Shown here in pieces: positions 20,824-28,279 of a DNA stretch of 42,398 nucleotides (position 1 is the first letter of the stretch; each line of letters begins with the position of its first letter). The notes beneath the pieces were generated by a model that was not told where the DNA came from, made no database searches, and was given only the letters and a program-made list of their open reading frames with translations. A program made the translations under genes and the position numbers. Origin of the DNA: a virus. The DNA lies in IMG/VR virus record IMGVR_UViG_3300006354_000003, positions 1 to 42,398 of that record, one strand, 5' to 3'.

Positions 20824-21262
20824 TCTCGGTAAATGGAATGCGCCGAGTAGTAGCGCCGTTCTTGGTACAGGGCTCAACAGCCTTGCTAATGCTACCATGT
20901 CGGCAGCGTCGTCGACGATCACAAACCATACGAATTTAGACAAGTATGTCGATATTGAAATAGTGCTTGCGTCGTTATCGCCAGCCGCAGGGGCTTTTGT
21001 TGCCATCTATATTCTAGAATCCGTTGACACTACGAATTTTCCTGCGCAGTCGGATGCTGATTTGCGATTAACGACGTCGCAGCTTCTTATTGCTATTCCG
21101 ATCGGCACAACGGCGACGACCGCTCAACGCGTGGTCGCCCGCAACGTGCTTCTTCCGGCTGGTGACTTTCAAATAAAGCTTGATAATCAGACCGGTGTTG
21201 CGCTCAACGCTTCGGGCAATGCGGTTAATTTCTATACATACGACGATAATCTAAACGGCTAA
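20816..21262 (+). CDS. Putative fibre/decoration protein
   Basis: 148 residues from ATG 20816. The central block, YVDIEIVLASLSPAAGAFVA then ARNVLLPAGDFQIKLDNQTG, is a regular beta-strand pattern typical of jelly-roll virion proteins. The N terminus is Ser/Ala-rich and low in charge. It belongs to the fibre cassette and ends 3 nt before the large fibre gene. Confidence 0.65.
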   Translation: MANLGKWNAPSSSAVLGTGLNSLANATMSAASSTITNHTNLDKYVDIEIVLASLSPAAGAFVAIYILESVDTTNFPAQSDADLRLTTSQLLIAIPIGTTATTAQRVVARNVLLPAGDFQIKLDNQTGVALNASGNAVNFYTYDDNLNG

Positions 21263-21265
21263 GTC

Positions 21266-23227
21266 GTGCCCACGACCAAGAAATTATCGAAATTATTGCG
21301 GGTTAATTGGGCGCATCCGCTCGCGCGTGGTTTGCAAGATTGTTTTATTTTTGGGCCGGCCGGAAACTACGGTCTCGTCAATCTCGGTAATGTCAAAGGT
21401 CATGCGACATTCAATGCGTCCGGTCGCACTGCGACCAATTGGGCGGGAGCGCCGGAATCTGGTCTGCATATAGGCGATGATTCTACCGGTATTCAATTTT
21501 GGAACGTGCCGAATTATATTAATTATTCGGCCGGTGATTTTACATTATTCACACGTTTTGTTCCGATAACTTTTTTAGCAAATGGTTTCAATAACGTTGT
21601 GGTCAAAGGAGCCGGTACCGAAGTCGGTATGTGGCTCGATAACACCGGAAATCAGAACGGTGTGTTTGTCGGCAATGTCAGTGATCTTGCTACATATACG
21701 ACTGGATTTGCTGTAGGCAAAATTGCTAATCATGGTTTTACACGGGCTTTAACCGGCACAACGGCAACATATTACGCTAATGGGAAGTCCATCGGCAGTA
21801 GTGCCACGATGGGCGGTACGACTGCCGATGCTACTGCAAACCTGACAATTGGTCGTAAGGCGGGGCAGAATTCAAATAATCAATATATTTTAGTTTATAA
21901 TTGGTTGCGTGCGTTAAGTGCAGCGGAAATGCTGCAATTGCATTTAGATCCTTATTGTTTTCTGATTCCGGCTGATTTTGTTGCTAGGCCACTGATTCAA
22001 AGTGCGATTAATTTCGCGCCTTTGATGCAGCCGCTATTTATGCGCGGTGGATTAAACCTCCGTCGTAAAGCACCGCGCCTCGGATTGTTACTTTTGAACA
22101 AAGTAGGCATATCCAATACTACGATAGTGCCTCTTACGGGTGCGGCCGCAAGTTCGGGGGCGGGCACGTTTGCCGACGCGGTTACCTCACCGCTTGCCGG
22201 TGCCGCGGCGACCTCGGGTGCGGGTACGTTTGCGAAGGCGATTATAGAACCGCTTACGGGTGCGGCCGCAAGTTCGGGAGCGGGCACGTTTACACCGGTT
22301 GCTGGTGTTTCGTTGCTTGGAGTAGGCGCAGGTTCGGGGGCGGGCACGTTTGCCGACGCGGTTACCTCACCGCTTGCCGGTGCCGCGGCGACCTCGGGTG
22401 CGGGTACGTTTGCAAACGCGATCATAGAGCCGCTTACGGGTGCGGCCGCGACGGCAAGTGCCGGCAATTTCGTAGTTACGGCTGGGCTTGTCGTAAATCT
22501 TACTGGTGCTGCGGCGGGCTCGGGTGTGGGCACGTTTGCAAACGCGATTACTTCACCACTTGCCGGTGCCGCCGCGAGCGCGAGCGCGGGGACATTCCTA
22601 AATGCAATATCAGTGCCTCTTGCTGGTGCGGGCACCGTGGCGAATGCTGGTAGCTTTGCCAATGCGATTACAGAATCACTTACGGGTGCGGCGGCAGTTG
22701 CGAGCGCGGGAAGCTTTGCGAAGGCGATTACAGAACCGCTTACGGGCGCGAGCGCGACCGCTGCGGCCGGGAATTTCGCGGTATCGGTAGGCGGCAACAC
22801 CAATGTTAATTTAACTGGTGCTGCGGCGGGTTCGGGCGTGGGCACGTTTGCGAACGCGATTACATCACCACTTGCGGGCGCGGGTGCGATTGCTGCGGCT
22901 GGGAGCATTGGGGCAGGGGCGATTAAATCGCTTGCCAGTGCCGCCGCGAGCGCGAGCGCGGGGACATTTCTTAGCGCAATAGCGGTGCCGCTTGCTACGG
23001 TGCCAGCGAGCGCGAACGCAGGTAGTTTCACACCGAAAATCTTTCAATTTACGGGCGCGGGTGCAGTGGCGAGCGCCGGCCTATGGCAAATCACGATCAC
23101 AGGTGGATTGCCGCCACCTCCTGACAGGATTACACACGTTGCCGCTGAATCGCGGGTCGCAATTGTCGCAGGTGAATCGCGGATTGTGATAGTTCCGGCT
23201 CAAGCTCGTATTGTTTTCATAACATGA
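21266..23227 (+). CDS. Large tail-fibre-like protein with LamG domain and tandem repeats
   Basis: 653 residues from GTG 21266. Residues about 75-235 look like a concanavalin/LamG-like fold: FTLFTRFVPI, GVFVGNVSDLATY, TATYYANGKSIGS and the family-typical WLRALSAAEMLQLHLDPY. Residues about 288-610 are some sixteen copies of a 20-residue unit with consensus PLTGAAASSGAGTFANAITE, then a C-terminal strand-rich end RITHVAAESRVAIVAGESRI. LamG-type heads bind sugars, so host-surface recognition is likely, with the repeats as a spacer or lattice. The Ala/Gly-rich repeats cause an antisense open frame of no significance. Confidence 0.76.
   Translation: MPTTKKLSKLLRVNWAHPLARGLQDCFIFGPAGNYGLVNLGNVKGHATFNASGRTATNWAGAPESGLHIGDDSTGIQFWNVPNYINYSAGDFTLFTRFVPITFLANGFNNVVVKGAGTEVGMWLDNTGNQNGVFVGNVSDLATYTTGFAVGKIANHGFTRALTGTTATYYANGKSIGSSATMGGTTADATANLTIGRKAGQNSNNQYILVYNWLRALSAAEMLQLHLDPYCFLIPADFVARPLIQSAINFAPLMQPLFMRGGLNLRRKAPRLGLLLLNKVGISNTTIVPLTGAAASSGAGTFADAVTSPLAGAAATSGAGTFAKAIIEPLTGAAASSGAGTFTPVAGVSLLGVGAGSGAGTFADAVTSPLAGAAATSGAGTFANAIIEPLTGAAATASAGNFVVTAGLVVNLTGAAAGSGVGTFANAITSPLAGAAASASAGTFLNAISVPLAGAGTVANAGSFANAITESLTGAAAVASAGSFAKAITEPLTGASATAAAGNFAVSVGGNTNVNLTGAAAGSGVGTFANAITSPLAGAGAIAAAGSIGAGAIKSLASAAASASAGTFLSAIAVPLATVPASANAGSFTPKIFQFTGAGAVASAGLWQITITGGLPPPPDRITHVAAESRVAIVAGESRIVIVPAQARIVFIT
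22131..23100 (+). repeat. 60-bp tandem coding repeats
   Basis: About sixteen units of roughly 60 bp (20 codons) run through the fibre gene. A stretch of about 75 bp starting at 22157 recurs exactly at 22337, 180 bp (three units) later, pointing to recent internal duplication. Two units are lengthened by non-repeat inserts near 22480 and 22790. Confidence 0.82.
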
Positions 23228-23236
23228 GGTAGACAA

Positions 23237-23515
23237 ATGGCGCTTACTTGGCCGAATAAGGATCCGGGCGAAAAGCTTGATTATGCTGTGGATTGGACGA
23301 CTCGGCTTGCTGGCGATACTATCGCCACGTCAAATTGGACTGTGCCGACCGGTATTACGCAGACCACGCCCGCGCCTTCTTTTACGAACACGTTGACGAC
23401 TATTTGGCTTTTGGGCGGAACGATCGGGCAAACTTATGAATTGACGAATACGATAACGACGGCGGCAGGCCGGACGATGGTGCAATCCATCGATGAAACG
23501 ATAGTTGCGAAATAG
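23237..23515 (+). CDS. Small Ig-like phage structural protein
   Basis: 92 residues from ATG 23237 after GAGGTAG. KDPGEKLDYAVDWTTRLAGD, then IATSNWTVPTGI and YELTNTITTAAGRTMVQSID form the core of a small beta-sandwich family widespread in phages, in which W-x-V-P and a C-terminal R-T-x-x-x-S-I are typical. It is probably a virion component. It is the last gene of the fibre cassette, followed by a terminator. Confidence 0.74.
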   Translation: MALTWPNKDPGEKLDYAVDWTTRLAGDTIATSNWTVPTGITQTTPAPSFTNTLTTIWLLGGTIGQTYELTNTITTAAGRTMVQSIDETIVAK

Positions 23516-23543
23516 GGGGGCTTTCGCCCCCGATTCCGTTTTT
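23516..23543 (+). terminator. Rho-independent terminator after the fibre cassette
   Basis: GGGGG-CTTTCG-CCCCC (23516-23531), then GATTCCG and five T. It lies between convergent genes and may stop transcription from both sides. Confidence 0.78.
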
Positions 23544-23546
23544 GAT

Positions 23547-24371
23547 TTAAGCCGTTGCGAGTTTGACGATTTTTGCCGTGGCTTTTCGCTTTGGTGTGGT
23601 CTTGGCTTTCGTAGCGCGCTTGATGGTCTTACGTGTCGACTGTCCGGCTTCTGCGGCCATCACCAGGAAGATCGCAAACAGGTCGGGCAAGAGCGCGAGG
23701 ACGAGAGTAAATGCCCGCACCGTCTTGGCAATGTCGTCGGTGCCGAACAGGCTGGCGAGGTATTGCAGCGGGCCGGTTTCAGCCTCCATTTCCTTGCGTT
23801 TGCTCTCAACGGTCGTCTTGGTGGTAACCAATTTGGCGAGTTTGGCGGCTTCCGTTGTGCGTTGGGCCGTCAATTCGATGCGTGTCTTTTTGCTACCAGC
23901 TTGAAAATCTTTGACCGCGTTTATACGTCCCTTTGTGGCCGCGGCCGTTGTCGCAGTGTTGAGGGCCGTCAATTGTGTGTCGATGTTTTCGATTGACCAT
24001 TTCGTGGCGGTGATTTCGCTATCAAGCGTCGCGAGCCGATCGCGACCGAATGTGGCAACGTCGGTATCGTGCACAATGTGTGCACTCGACAAATATCCGA
24101 ACACGCCGCACACGTTGACGATCATTGCAATGGTTACCAGGGCGCCGGCAAACACTTTAGCCGTCCGCGTAGAGGCTTTCCAGTTGCGGCACATCCAAGA
24201 GGCGGTGGCAAGCTTAGCAATTTCCAGGGCTGCACCTAGCAGCGCGGCACCGGCTACGGATCCGGGGAAGATTTTGCCGAGCCCTTGAAGCGAGAAGGTT
24301 GCGGCAACTGCAGCGATTGCAACGGCGGTTGCGATCAGTAGGATTTTTGATGTACGCTTTTCGGTAGCCAT
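23547..24371 (-). CDS. Membrane protein with central coiled coil
   Basis: 274 residues from ATG 24371, with AGGAAAGGA as ribosome site. Hydrophobic spans lie at about residues 11-26, 35-58 (GSVAGAALLGAALEIAKLAT), 73-93 (GALVTIAMIVNVCGVFGYLS) and 223-244 (LVLALLPDLFAIFLVMAAEA). Between the third and fourth lies a 120-residue coiled coil (LDSEITATKWSIENIDTQLT and onward). The C terminus is very basic (KRATKAKTTPKRKATAK). Similar proteins with A-x-E-x-x-K in the second span occur, uncharacterised, in other phages. It might be a virion membrane or DNA-ejection protein, or act in lysis; this is unproven. Confidence 0.8.
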   Translation of the reverse strand: MATEKRTSKILLIATAVAIAAVAATFSLQGLGKIFPGSVAGAALLGAALEIAKLATASWMCRNWKASTRTAKVFAGALVTIAMIVNVCGVFGYLSSAHIVHDTDVATFGRDRLATLDSEITATKWSIENIDTQLTALNTATTAAATKGRINAVKDFQAGSKKTRIELTAQRTTEAAKLAKLVTTKTTVESKRKEMEAETGPLQYLASLFGTDDIAKTVRAFTLVLALLPDLFAIFLVMAAEAGQSTRKTIKRATKAKTTPKRKATAKIVKLATA

Positions 24372-24403
24372 GATGACGAGTCCTTTCCTCGTTGTAGTGG
24401 TTA

Positions 24404-24438
24404 GGCCCGGTTTGGACGTTTCCGCGTCCGGCCGGGCC
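24404..24438. other. Stable nested hairpin between minus-strand membrane genes
   Basis: GGCCCGG (24404-24410) pairs with CCGGGCC (24432-24438), enclosing GGACG/CGTCC. No T-run follows, so it may attenuate or protect the mRNA rather than end it. Confidence 0.55.
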
Positions 24439-24450
24439 GCTGTTTCGTCT

Positions 24451-24642
24451 TTAGTCGTTCAACATCAGAGTCCAAAAAAGGAATGATGGGACAGTATTGA
24501 GTAATTCAAACCATATTTTGCGAGGAATGCACGCAATCAACCATCCGACTAGATAGGTGATTTGCAATCCAATAGCGGATTGTGTGTCGAACAGAATGAA
24601 GCCGATAAGTCCGACGACGCAAAGTTGAATAAAGAGTTTCAT
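24451..24642 (-). CDS. 63-residue membrane protein
   Basis: ATG 24642 after GAAAGGAACACG, the family leader. The N terminus KLFIQLCVVGLIGFILF is hydrophobic, as is ITYLVGWLIACIP near residue 28, and NTVPSFLFWTLML near the end, giving two or three spans. Holins have this size and layout, but no endolysin is adjacent, so lysis function is only a possibility. It is the first gene of a leftward unit with the coiled-coil membrane protein. Confidence 0.7.
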   Translation of the reverse strand: MKLFIQLCVVGLIGFILFDTQSAIGLQITYLVGWLIACIPRKIWFELLNTVPSFLFWTLMLND

Positions 24643-24676
24643 GTCCGTGTTCCTTTCTCGTTTTTAACTAATGTCA

Positions 24677-24705
24677 ACTATAGTGATGTATTAGTGTACT
24701 GTCAA
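24677..24705 (-). promoter_or_regulatory. Leftward promoter of the TTGACAGTAC family
   Basis: On the minus strand TTGACA (24705-24700), spacer GTACACTAATACATCAC (17 nt) and TATAGT (24682-24677). The leader ends AACGAGAAAGGAACACGGAC before ATG 24642, like the leader at 13342. Confidence 0.73.
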
Positions 24706-24828
24706 CACGTAAGTTTATTGTATTCGTGCTTCGTTCTGTTTTGTAACAACTTGTGATAATTAAAATAAACTATATAAATCAACATCTCTACTTCATTATT
24801 ACTTTATCTGCGACCAAATAACCATGAA

Positions 24829-24918
24829 CTAAACCGCAACGATTTTCACATTTGCCTTAGTTGCCTTATTTGCCGCCTTATTTGCCTTATTTATAAGTGA
24901 GATACGCTCTCCGCACAT
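24829..24918 (-). CDS. Possible 29-codon lysine/asparagine-rich micro-ORF
   Basis: ATG 24918 on the minus strand reads MCGERISLINKANKAANKAT then KANVKIVAV, with the N-K-A units coded by the TTGCCTTAT repeats. It lies some 20 nt behind a minus-strand TTTACA-N16-TACTGT promoter, so the region is probably transcribed leftward. No strong ribosome site is seen; a non-coding RNA is the alternative. Confidence 0.3.
   Translation of the reverse strand: MCGERISLINKANKAANKATKANVKIVAV
24851..24890. repeat. TTGCCTTAT direct repeats
   Basis: TTGCCTTAG, TTGCCTTAT, TTGCCGCC and TTATTTGCCTTAT follow each other with short offsets. They lie in the 457-nt gap (24643-25099) before the terminase operon, which otherwise holds only promoter-like sequences. 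They may be protein-binding iterons or a packaging-site element. Confidence 0.55.
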
Positions 24919-24938
24919 CACACCGCAAACAGTCGTAT

Positions 24939-24966
24939 ACAGTACGCTTGACTTGGGGACTGTAAA
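24939..24966 (-). promoter_or_regulatory. Leftward promoter-like site in the pre-terminase gap
   Basis: On the minus strand TTTACA (24966-24961), spacer of 16 nt beginning GTCC, and TACTGT (24944-24939). It would transcribe the repeat region toward 24829. Confidence 0.5.
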
Positions 24967-24976
24967 CAACTACAAA
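24948..24976 (+). promoter_or_regulatory. Possible promoter for the terminase/head operon
   Basis: TTGACT 24948-24953, 17 nt and TACAAA 24971-24976. It overlaps the opposing site at 24939-24966, so only one polymerase could bind at a time. Confidence 0.5.
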
Positions 24977-25004
24977 CGGATATCGGTATAAGTGTGAGTC
25001 GTTT

Positions 25005-25037
25005 CGGGCTGTCCTTGTGTGGCGGCCCGTTTTCGTT
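25005..25037 (+). terminator. Terminator-like hairpin in the terminase leader
   Basis: CGGGC (25005-25009) and GCCCG (25025-25029), followed by TTTTCGTTT. It lies about 22 nt after the likely start site of the terminase transcript, so it could act as an attenuator. Confidence 0.48.
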
Positions 25038-25099
25038 TCCACCTCCCCGCCCGCTTCATAATCTACACGGAATCGAGGGCGCAAATGTGAGCGATCATC

Positions 25100-25534
25100 A
25101 TGGCGCTATCGAAAGAACAGCGCTTTTTTATCATTCGGCGCTTAGCGCAGTTTGATGGGCAGACGGACGTTTTCCCCGCGTTTGATTTGAGGTGGCCCGG
25201 TAGTAGACTGAGTTTGGTTGATTACCTGTCGTGCGATCCGGCGCGCGGGATTCTTACTGATGAAGAACTGGCGGTTTTCGCTGCAGTTCGCGCGAGTTTT
25301 TTAGCGAGCCCTTATGCCGCGCCGACCCGTGCAAAAGACGTGCGGCTTGTTGAATTGCATCGTTTGTATGTGAAAGAACGTGATCGCGGCGCAGTCGGTG
25401 CAGCGGCCGGGCTTCTTGCTCAAATCGCATTGGAGTCGGGTGACGGGGACGATAAAGGATCGGCCGGTATAGGCGCGGTTAAAGAGGTGCGGTGGTTGAT
25501 TGTCGACCCTGCGAAAGCGGACGCGAATGCTTGA
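25100..25534 (+). CDS. terS: Probable terminase small subunit
   Basis: 144 residues from ATG 25100. It is directly upstream of, and overlaps by 8 nt, the large terminase gene, the usual place of the DNA-recognition subunit. The N terminus has LSKEQRFFIIRRLAQFDGQT, then a charged helix VRLVELHRLYVKERDRGAVG in the middle. The family is not the commonest HTH-type TerS, so the assignment rests on position, size and helical content. It would bind the packaging site and form a ring with the motor. Confidence 0.66.
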   Translation: MALSKEQRFFIIRRLAQFDGQTDVFPAFDLRWPGSRLSLVDYLSCDPARGILTDEELAVFAAVRASFLASPYAAPTRAKDVRLVELHRLYVKERDRGAVGAAAGLLAQIALESGDGDDKGSAGIGAVKEVRWLIVDPAKADANA

Positions 25535-26840
25535 CGGGATTATCAGTCCGCGTATTCCGCGTAAGTTTGTGCCACTGCTTGAACCGGCCCGATATAAAGG
25601 TGCATATGGTGGCCGTGGCTCGGCTAAGTCTCATACGTTTGCCGAACTGCTTGTTACTACGGCTGTATATCAACCGGGATTGCATTGGGTATGTATTCGC
25701 GAAGTGCAAAAGTCACTAGCTCAATCGGCGAAGCGAACGATTGAATTGAAGATACAAGCGCTTGGTGTCGGTTCATTGTTCGACGTCCAAAAAGCAGAAA
25801 TCAGGACGCCGGGCGGCTTTGACGCTGCTACCGGAAAATACATGCCTCCGGGGCTTATAATTTTCCAGGGTATGCAGAACCATACAGCGGAATCCATCAA
25901 GTCGCTTGAAGGTTACGACGGTGGATGGGTAGAGGAAGCGCAAACGCTTTCGAAAACATCACTTCGTTTACTGCGACCTACAATACGCAAGCGGACGCCG
26001 TTGCTACGCGGGGGCTTTCGAAATTCCGAATTATGGTTTTCATGGAATCCGCGAAAAGCAAAGGATCCGGTTGACGCATTATTGCGAGGTGACGAACTTC
26101 CGCCCAATTCGATCGTTGTTCAAGCGAACTACATGGATAATCCATGGTTCGGTGACACGACGCTCGTTGATGAAATGGAGTTTGATAAACGTCGCGATAG
26201 GGATACGTACGAACATGTTTGGTTAGGTGGATACGAAAAGCATTCCGAGGCGCGAGTCTTCAAAAATTGGCGTACCGAATGGTTTGACGCACCACCGCCG
26301 GGAACGCGACTTTACGCCGGATGTGATTGGGGGTTTTCAGCCGATCCTACCGTATTGGTGGTATGTTTTATCATCGGTCGCACGCTCTATATTTGGCGTG
26401 AGGCTTGGGACTTGCATTGCGGTTTAGATCGTACTGCATTGCTTTTCGACAAAATCGATCCGTCTTGGAGTCCAGCAAACGCAATCAATCCGAACTGGTG
26501 TTCAATTGCGCGTAATTTGCCGATTATTGCCGATAACGCAGATCCGCAAAATATCGACTATATGAAGCGGCACGGGTTCCCGCGAATGAAACCAGCGATA
26601 AAAGGACCGGGCTCGCTGGAATCTGGAATTACATTCTTGCAGTCGTACGATATCGTGGTGCATCCCCTTTGTCCGCACGTTGAAAAAGAATTGTCGCGAT
26701 ATTCGCACAAAATTGACAAGCAGACGGATGAAATCACGTCCGAACTTGTTGATAAAGATAATCATACGATTGATTCCGTACGTTACGCAGTCGAGGACGT
26801 GCGTCGCGGTAATTCAGTCATTGTAGAGGAATTCCGGTGA
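25527..26840 (+). CDS. terL: Terminase large subunit (packaging ATPase/nuclease)
   Basis: 437 residues from ATG 25527; an in-frame TTG at 25500 would overlap the upstream gene further and is less likely. YKGAYGGRGSAKSHTFAELL near residue 27 is the Walker A, GYDGGWVEEAQTLS near 130 the Walker B with catalytic glutamate, and LWFSWNPR near 170 the coupling motif. The C-terminal RNase H-like nuclease shows acidic residues in YAGCDWGFSADPTV (about 268), IIADNADPQNIDYM (about 335) and HTIDSVRYAVED (about 412). It packages DNA into the prohead and cuts concatemers. The layout fits the PBSX/Terminase_3 type. Confidence 0.93.
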   Translation: MLDGIISPRIPRKFVPLLEPARYKGAYGGRGSAKSHTFAELLVTTAVYQPGLHWVCIREVQKSLAQSAKRTIELKIQALGVGSLFDVQKAEIRTPGGFDAATGKYMPPGLIIFQGMQNHTAESIKSLEGYDGGWVEEAQTLSKTSLRLLRPTIRKRTPLLRGGFRNSELWFSWNPRKAKDPVDALLRGDELPPNSIVVQANYMDNPWFGDTTLVDEMEFDKRRDRDTYEHVWLGGYEKHSEARVFKNWRTEWFDAPPPGTRLYAGCDWGFSADPTVLVVCFIIGRTLYIWREAWDLHCGLDRTALLFDKIDPSWSPANAINPNWCSIARNLPIIADNADPQNIDYMKRHGFPRMKPAIKGPGSLESGITFLQSYDIVVHPLCPHVEKELSRYSHKIDKQTDEITSELVDKDNHTIDSVRYAVEDVRRGNSVIVEEFR

Positions 26841-28279
26841 TGGACGTTTCGACACCGAACGACGAACAAAAAGCAATGGTTGACGATGCAGCGGCTCCGC
26901 GTACGTTGATGGGCGGTACGCGGGCAATGCGACTTGCTGGCGAATTGTATTTACCACGGGAGGAAGCCGAGACGGCTGTCGGATATTCGAACCGTTTGCA
27001 CAGGTCGACGCTGTTTAACGCATTCGCGAAAACCGTTGCCGATATGACGGGCAAGGTGTTCACGAAACCGATCGTTCTGAAAGACAATGTACCGTCGCAA
27101 ATTGCAGCATATGCCGAAAATATTGATCTTACTGGCCGTCACATCAACGTTTTTGCTCATGATGTGTTCGCGGATGGGATGGTTACTGGTGTCGGATACA
27201 TTTTGACAGATATGCCGCCTCCGGTAACGCGTCCGGACGGCTTACCTGCAACACGTGCGGATGAAGCGGCGGCAAAAATCCGGCCATATTTAATATATGT
27301 GCCGATGGAACGCCTTATCGGCTGGCAGTCGACCACAATGGACGGCGCGGAAGTGTTGAAGCAAGTGCGAATTTTTGAATGTGTTTCCGAGCCGGACGGC
27401 GAATTCAACGAAAAGAAAGTTGAACAGATTCGGGTGTTGGAACCGGGTCGTTGGCGGATATTTCGTCGCGGAACAAGTACGGCTGATACTGACACGTGGT
27501 TGTTATTCAGTGAGGGAAAAACAAGTCTCAACAAAATCACGATAACGCCGTTTTACGCGAACAGAACCAATTTTATGACCGGTTCGCCTCCCTTGGCAAA
27601 ATTGGCGGAATTGAACGTTGCACATTGGCAATCGCAGTCCGATCAGCGCAATATTCTTCACATCGCGCGGGTGCCGATTCTATTCGGTGCCGGATTCAGT
27701 GGTGAAGATAAGCTTGTTATTGGCGCGGGCGGAATGATCCGCTGCAGCGATGTCAACGCAAAGCTTTTGTACGTTGAACATTCCGGCGCGGCTATCGCGG
27801 CCGGCGATAAGGACTTGGAAAATCTCGAAAACCAAATGCAGGCTATGGGCTTGCAGTTGTTGGTTTCTACACCGGGGCAATCTGCAACTGGTGAAATGCG
27901 GGACGATTCAAAAGAGAATGCCCCGCTTGCCATGATGGCCCGATCACTTGGGGATGCGCTTGAAGTCTCGCTTGGCTTCATGGCTGAATACATGGGCATA
28001 GCTTCTACGGACGACGATGCAGGTGGCGAAGTTCAAGTTAACGAGGACTTTGGTATTCAAGCCGGTGCCAACACCGATCTTCAATGGCTTACCAATGCGA
28101 CGACCGCAGGAGATATTTCCCGCGAAACATATTGGGACGAGTTGAAGCGTCGCAATGTGCTTTCGGATTCGTTTGATCCTGCTGTTGAAAAGGATCGCAT
28201 TGCGTCACAGGCACCCACGCTCGATTCCGGGCCGGGTAAAGGAATGAATTTAGATGGCAACGCCGATCCTACCGCGTGA
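26840..28279 (+). CDS. Portal protein (DUF4055 type)
   Basis: 479 residues from ATG 26840, overlapping the terminase stop; a GTG one codon upstream is possible. The N terminus RLAGELYLPREEAETAVGYS, followed by NRLHRSTLFNAFAKTVADMT, is characteristic of the DUF4055 portal family. The middle has LIYVPMERLIGWQST, and the C-terminal part a helical stem near MQAMGLQLL. Portals are dodecameric rings at one capsid vertex through which DNA enters and leaves and to which the tail connectors bind. The gene order terL-portal-head morphogenesis supports this. Confidence 0.88.
   Translation: MDVSTPNDEQKAMVDDAAAPRTLMGGTRAMRLAGELYLPREEAETAVGYSNRLHRSTLFNAFAKTVADMTGKVFTKPIVLKDNVPSQIAAYAENIDLTGRHINVFAHDVFADGMVTGVGYILTDMPPPVTRPDGLPATRADEAAAKIRPYLIYVPMERLIGWQSTTMDGAEVLKQVRIFECVSEPDGEFNEKKVEQIRVLEPGRWRIFRRGTSTADTDTWLLFSEGKTSLNKITITPFYANRTNFMTGSPPLAKLAELNVAHWQSQSDQRNILHIARVPILFGAGFSGEDKLVIGAGGMIRCSDVNAKLLYVEHSGAAIAAGDKDLENLENQMQAMGLQLLVSTPGQSATGEMRDDSKENAPLAMMARSLGDALEVSLGFMAEYMGIASTDDDAGGEVQVNEDFGIQAGANTDLQWLTNATTAGDISRETYWDELKRRNVLSDSFDPAVEKDRIASQAPTLDSGPGKGMNLDGNADPTA

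Noticed and set aside
21020-21050. TTGACACTACGAA promoter-like sequence
   Set aside because: It lies within a well-supported coding region, has no suitable -10, and no gene starts downstream.
21997-23031. 344-codon minus-strand frame rich in Ala and Pro
   Set aside because: It is antisense to the 60-bp repeats of the fibre gene, whose GC-rich third positions keep the opposite strand open; no independent start signals are seen.
22131-23100. Possible CRISPR or satellite array
   Set aside because: The repeats are contiguous, in frame and translated into a regular 20-residue unit, with no unique spacers.
24451-24642. Confident holin assignment
   Set aside because: The size and hydrophobicity fit, but there is no endolysin or spanin nearby and the gene runs against the late direction.
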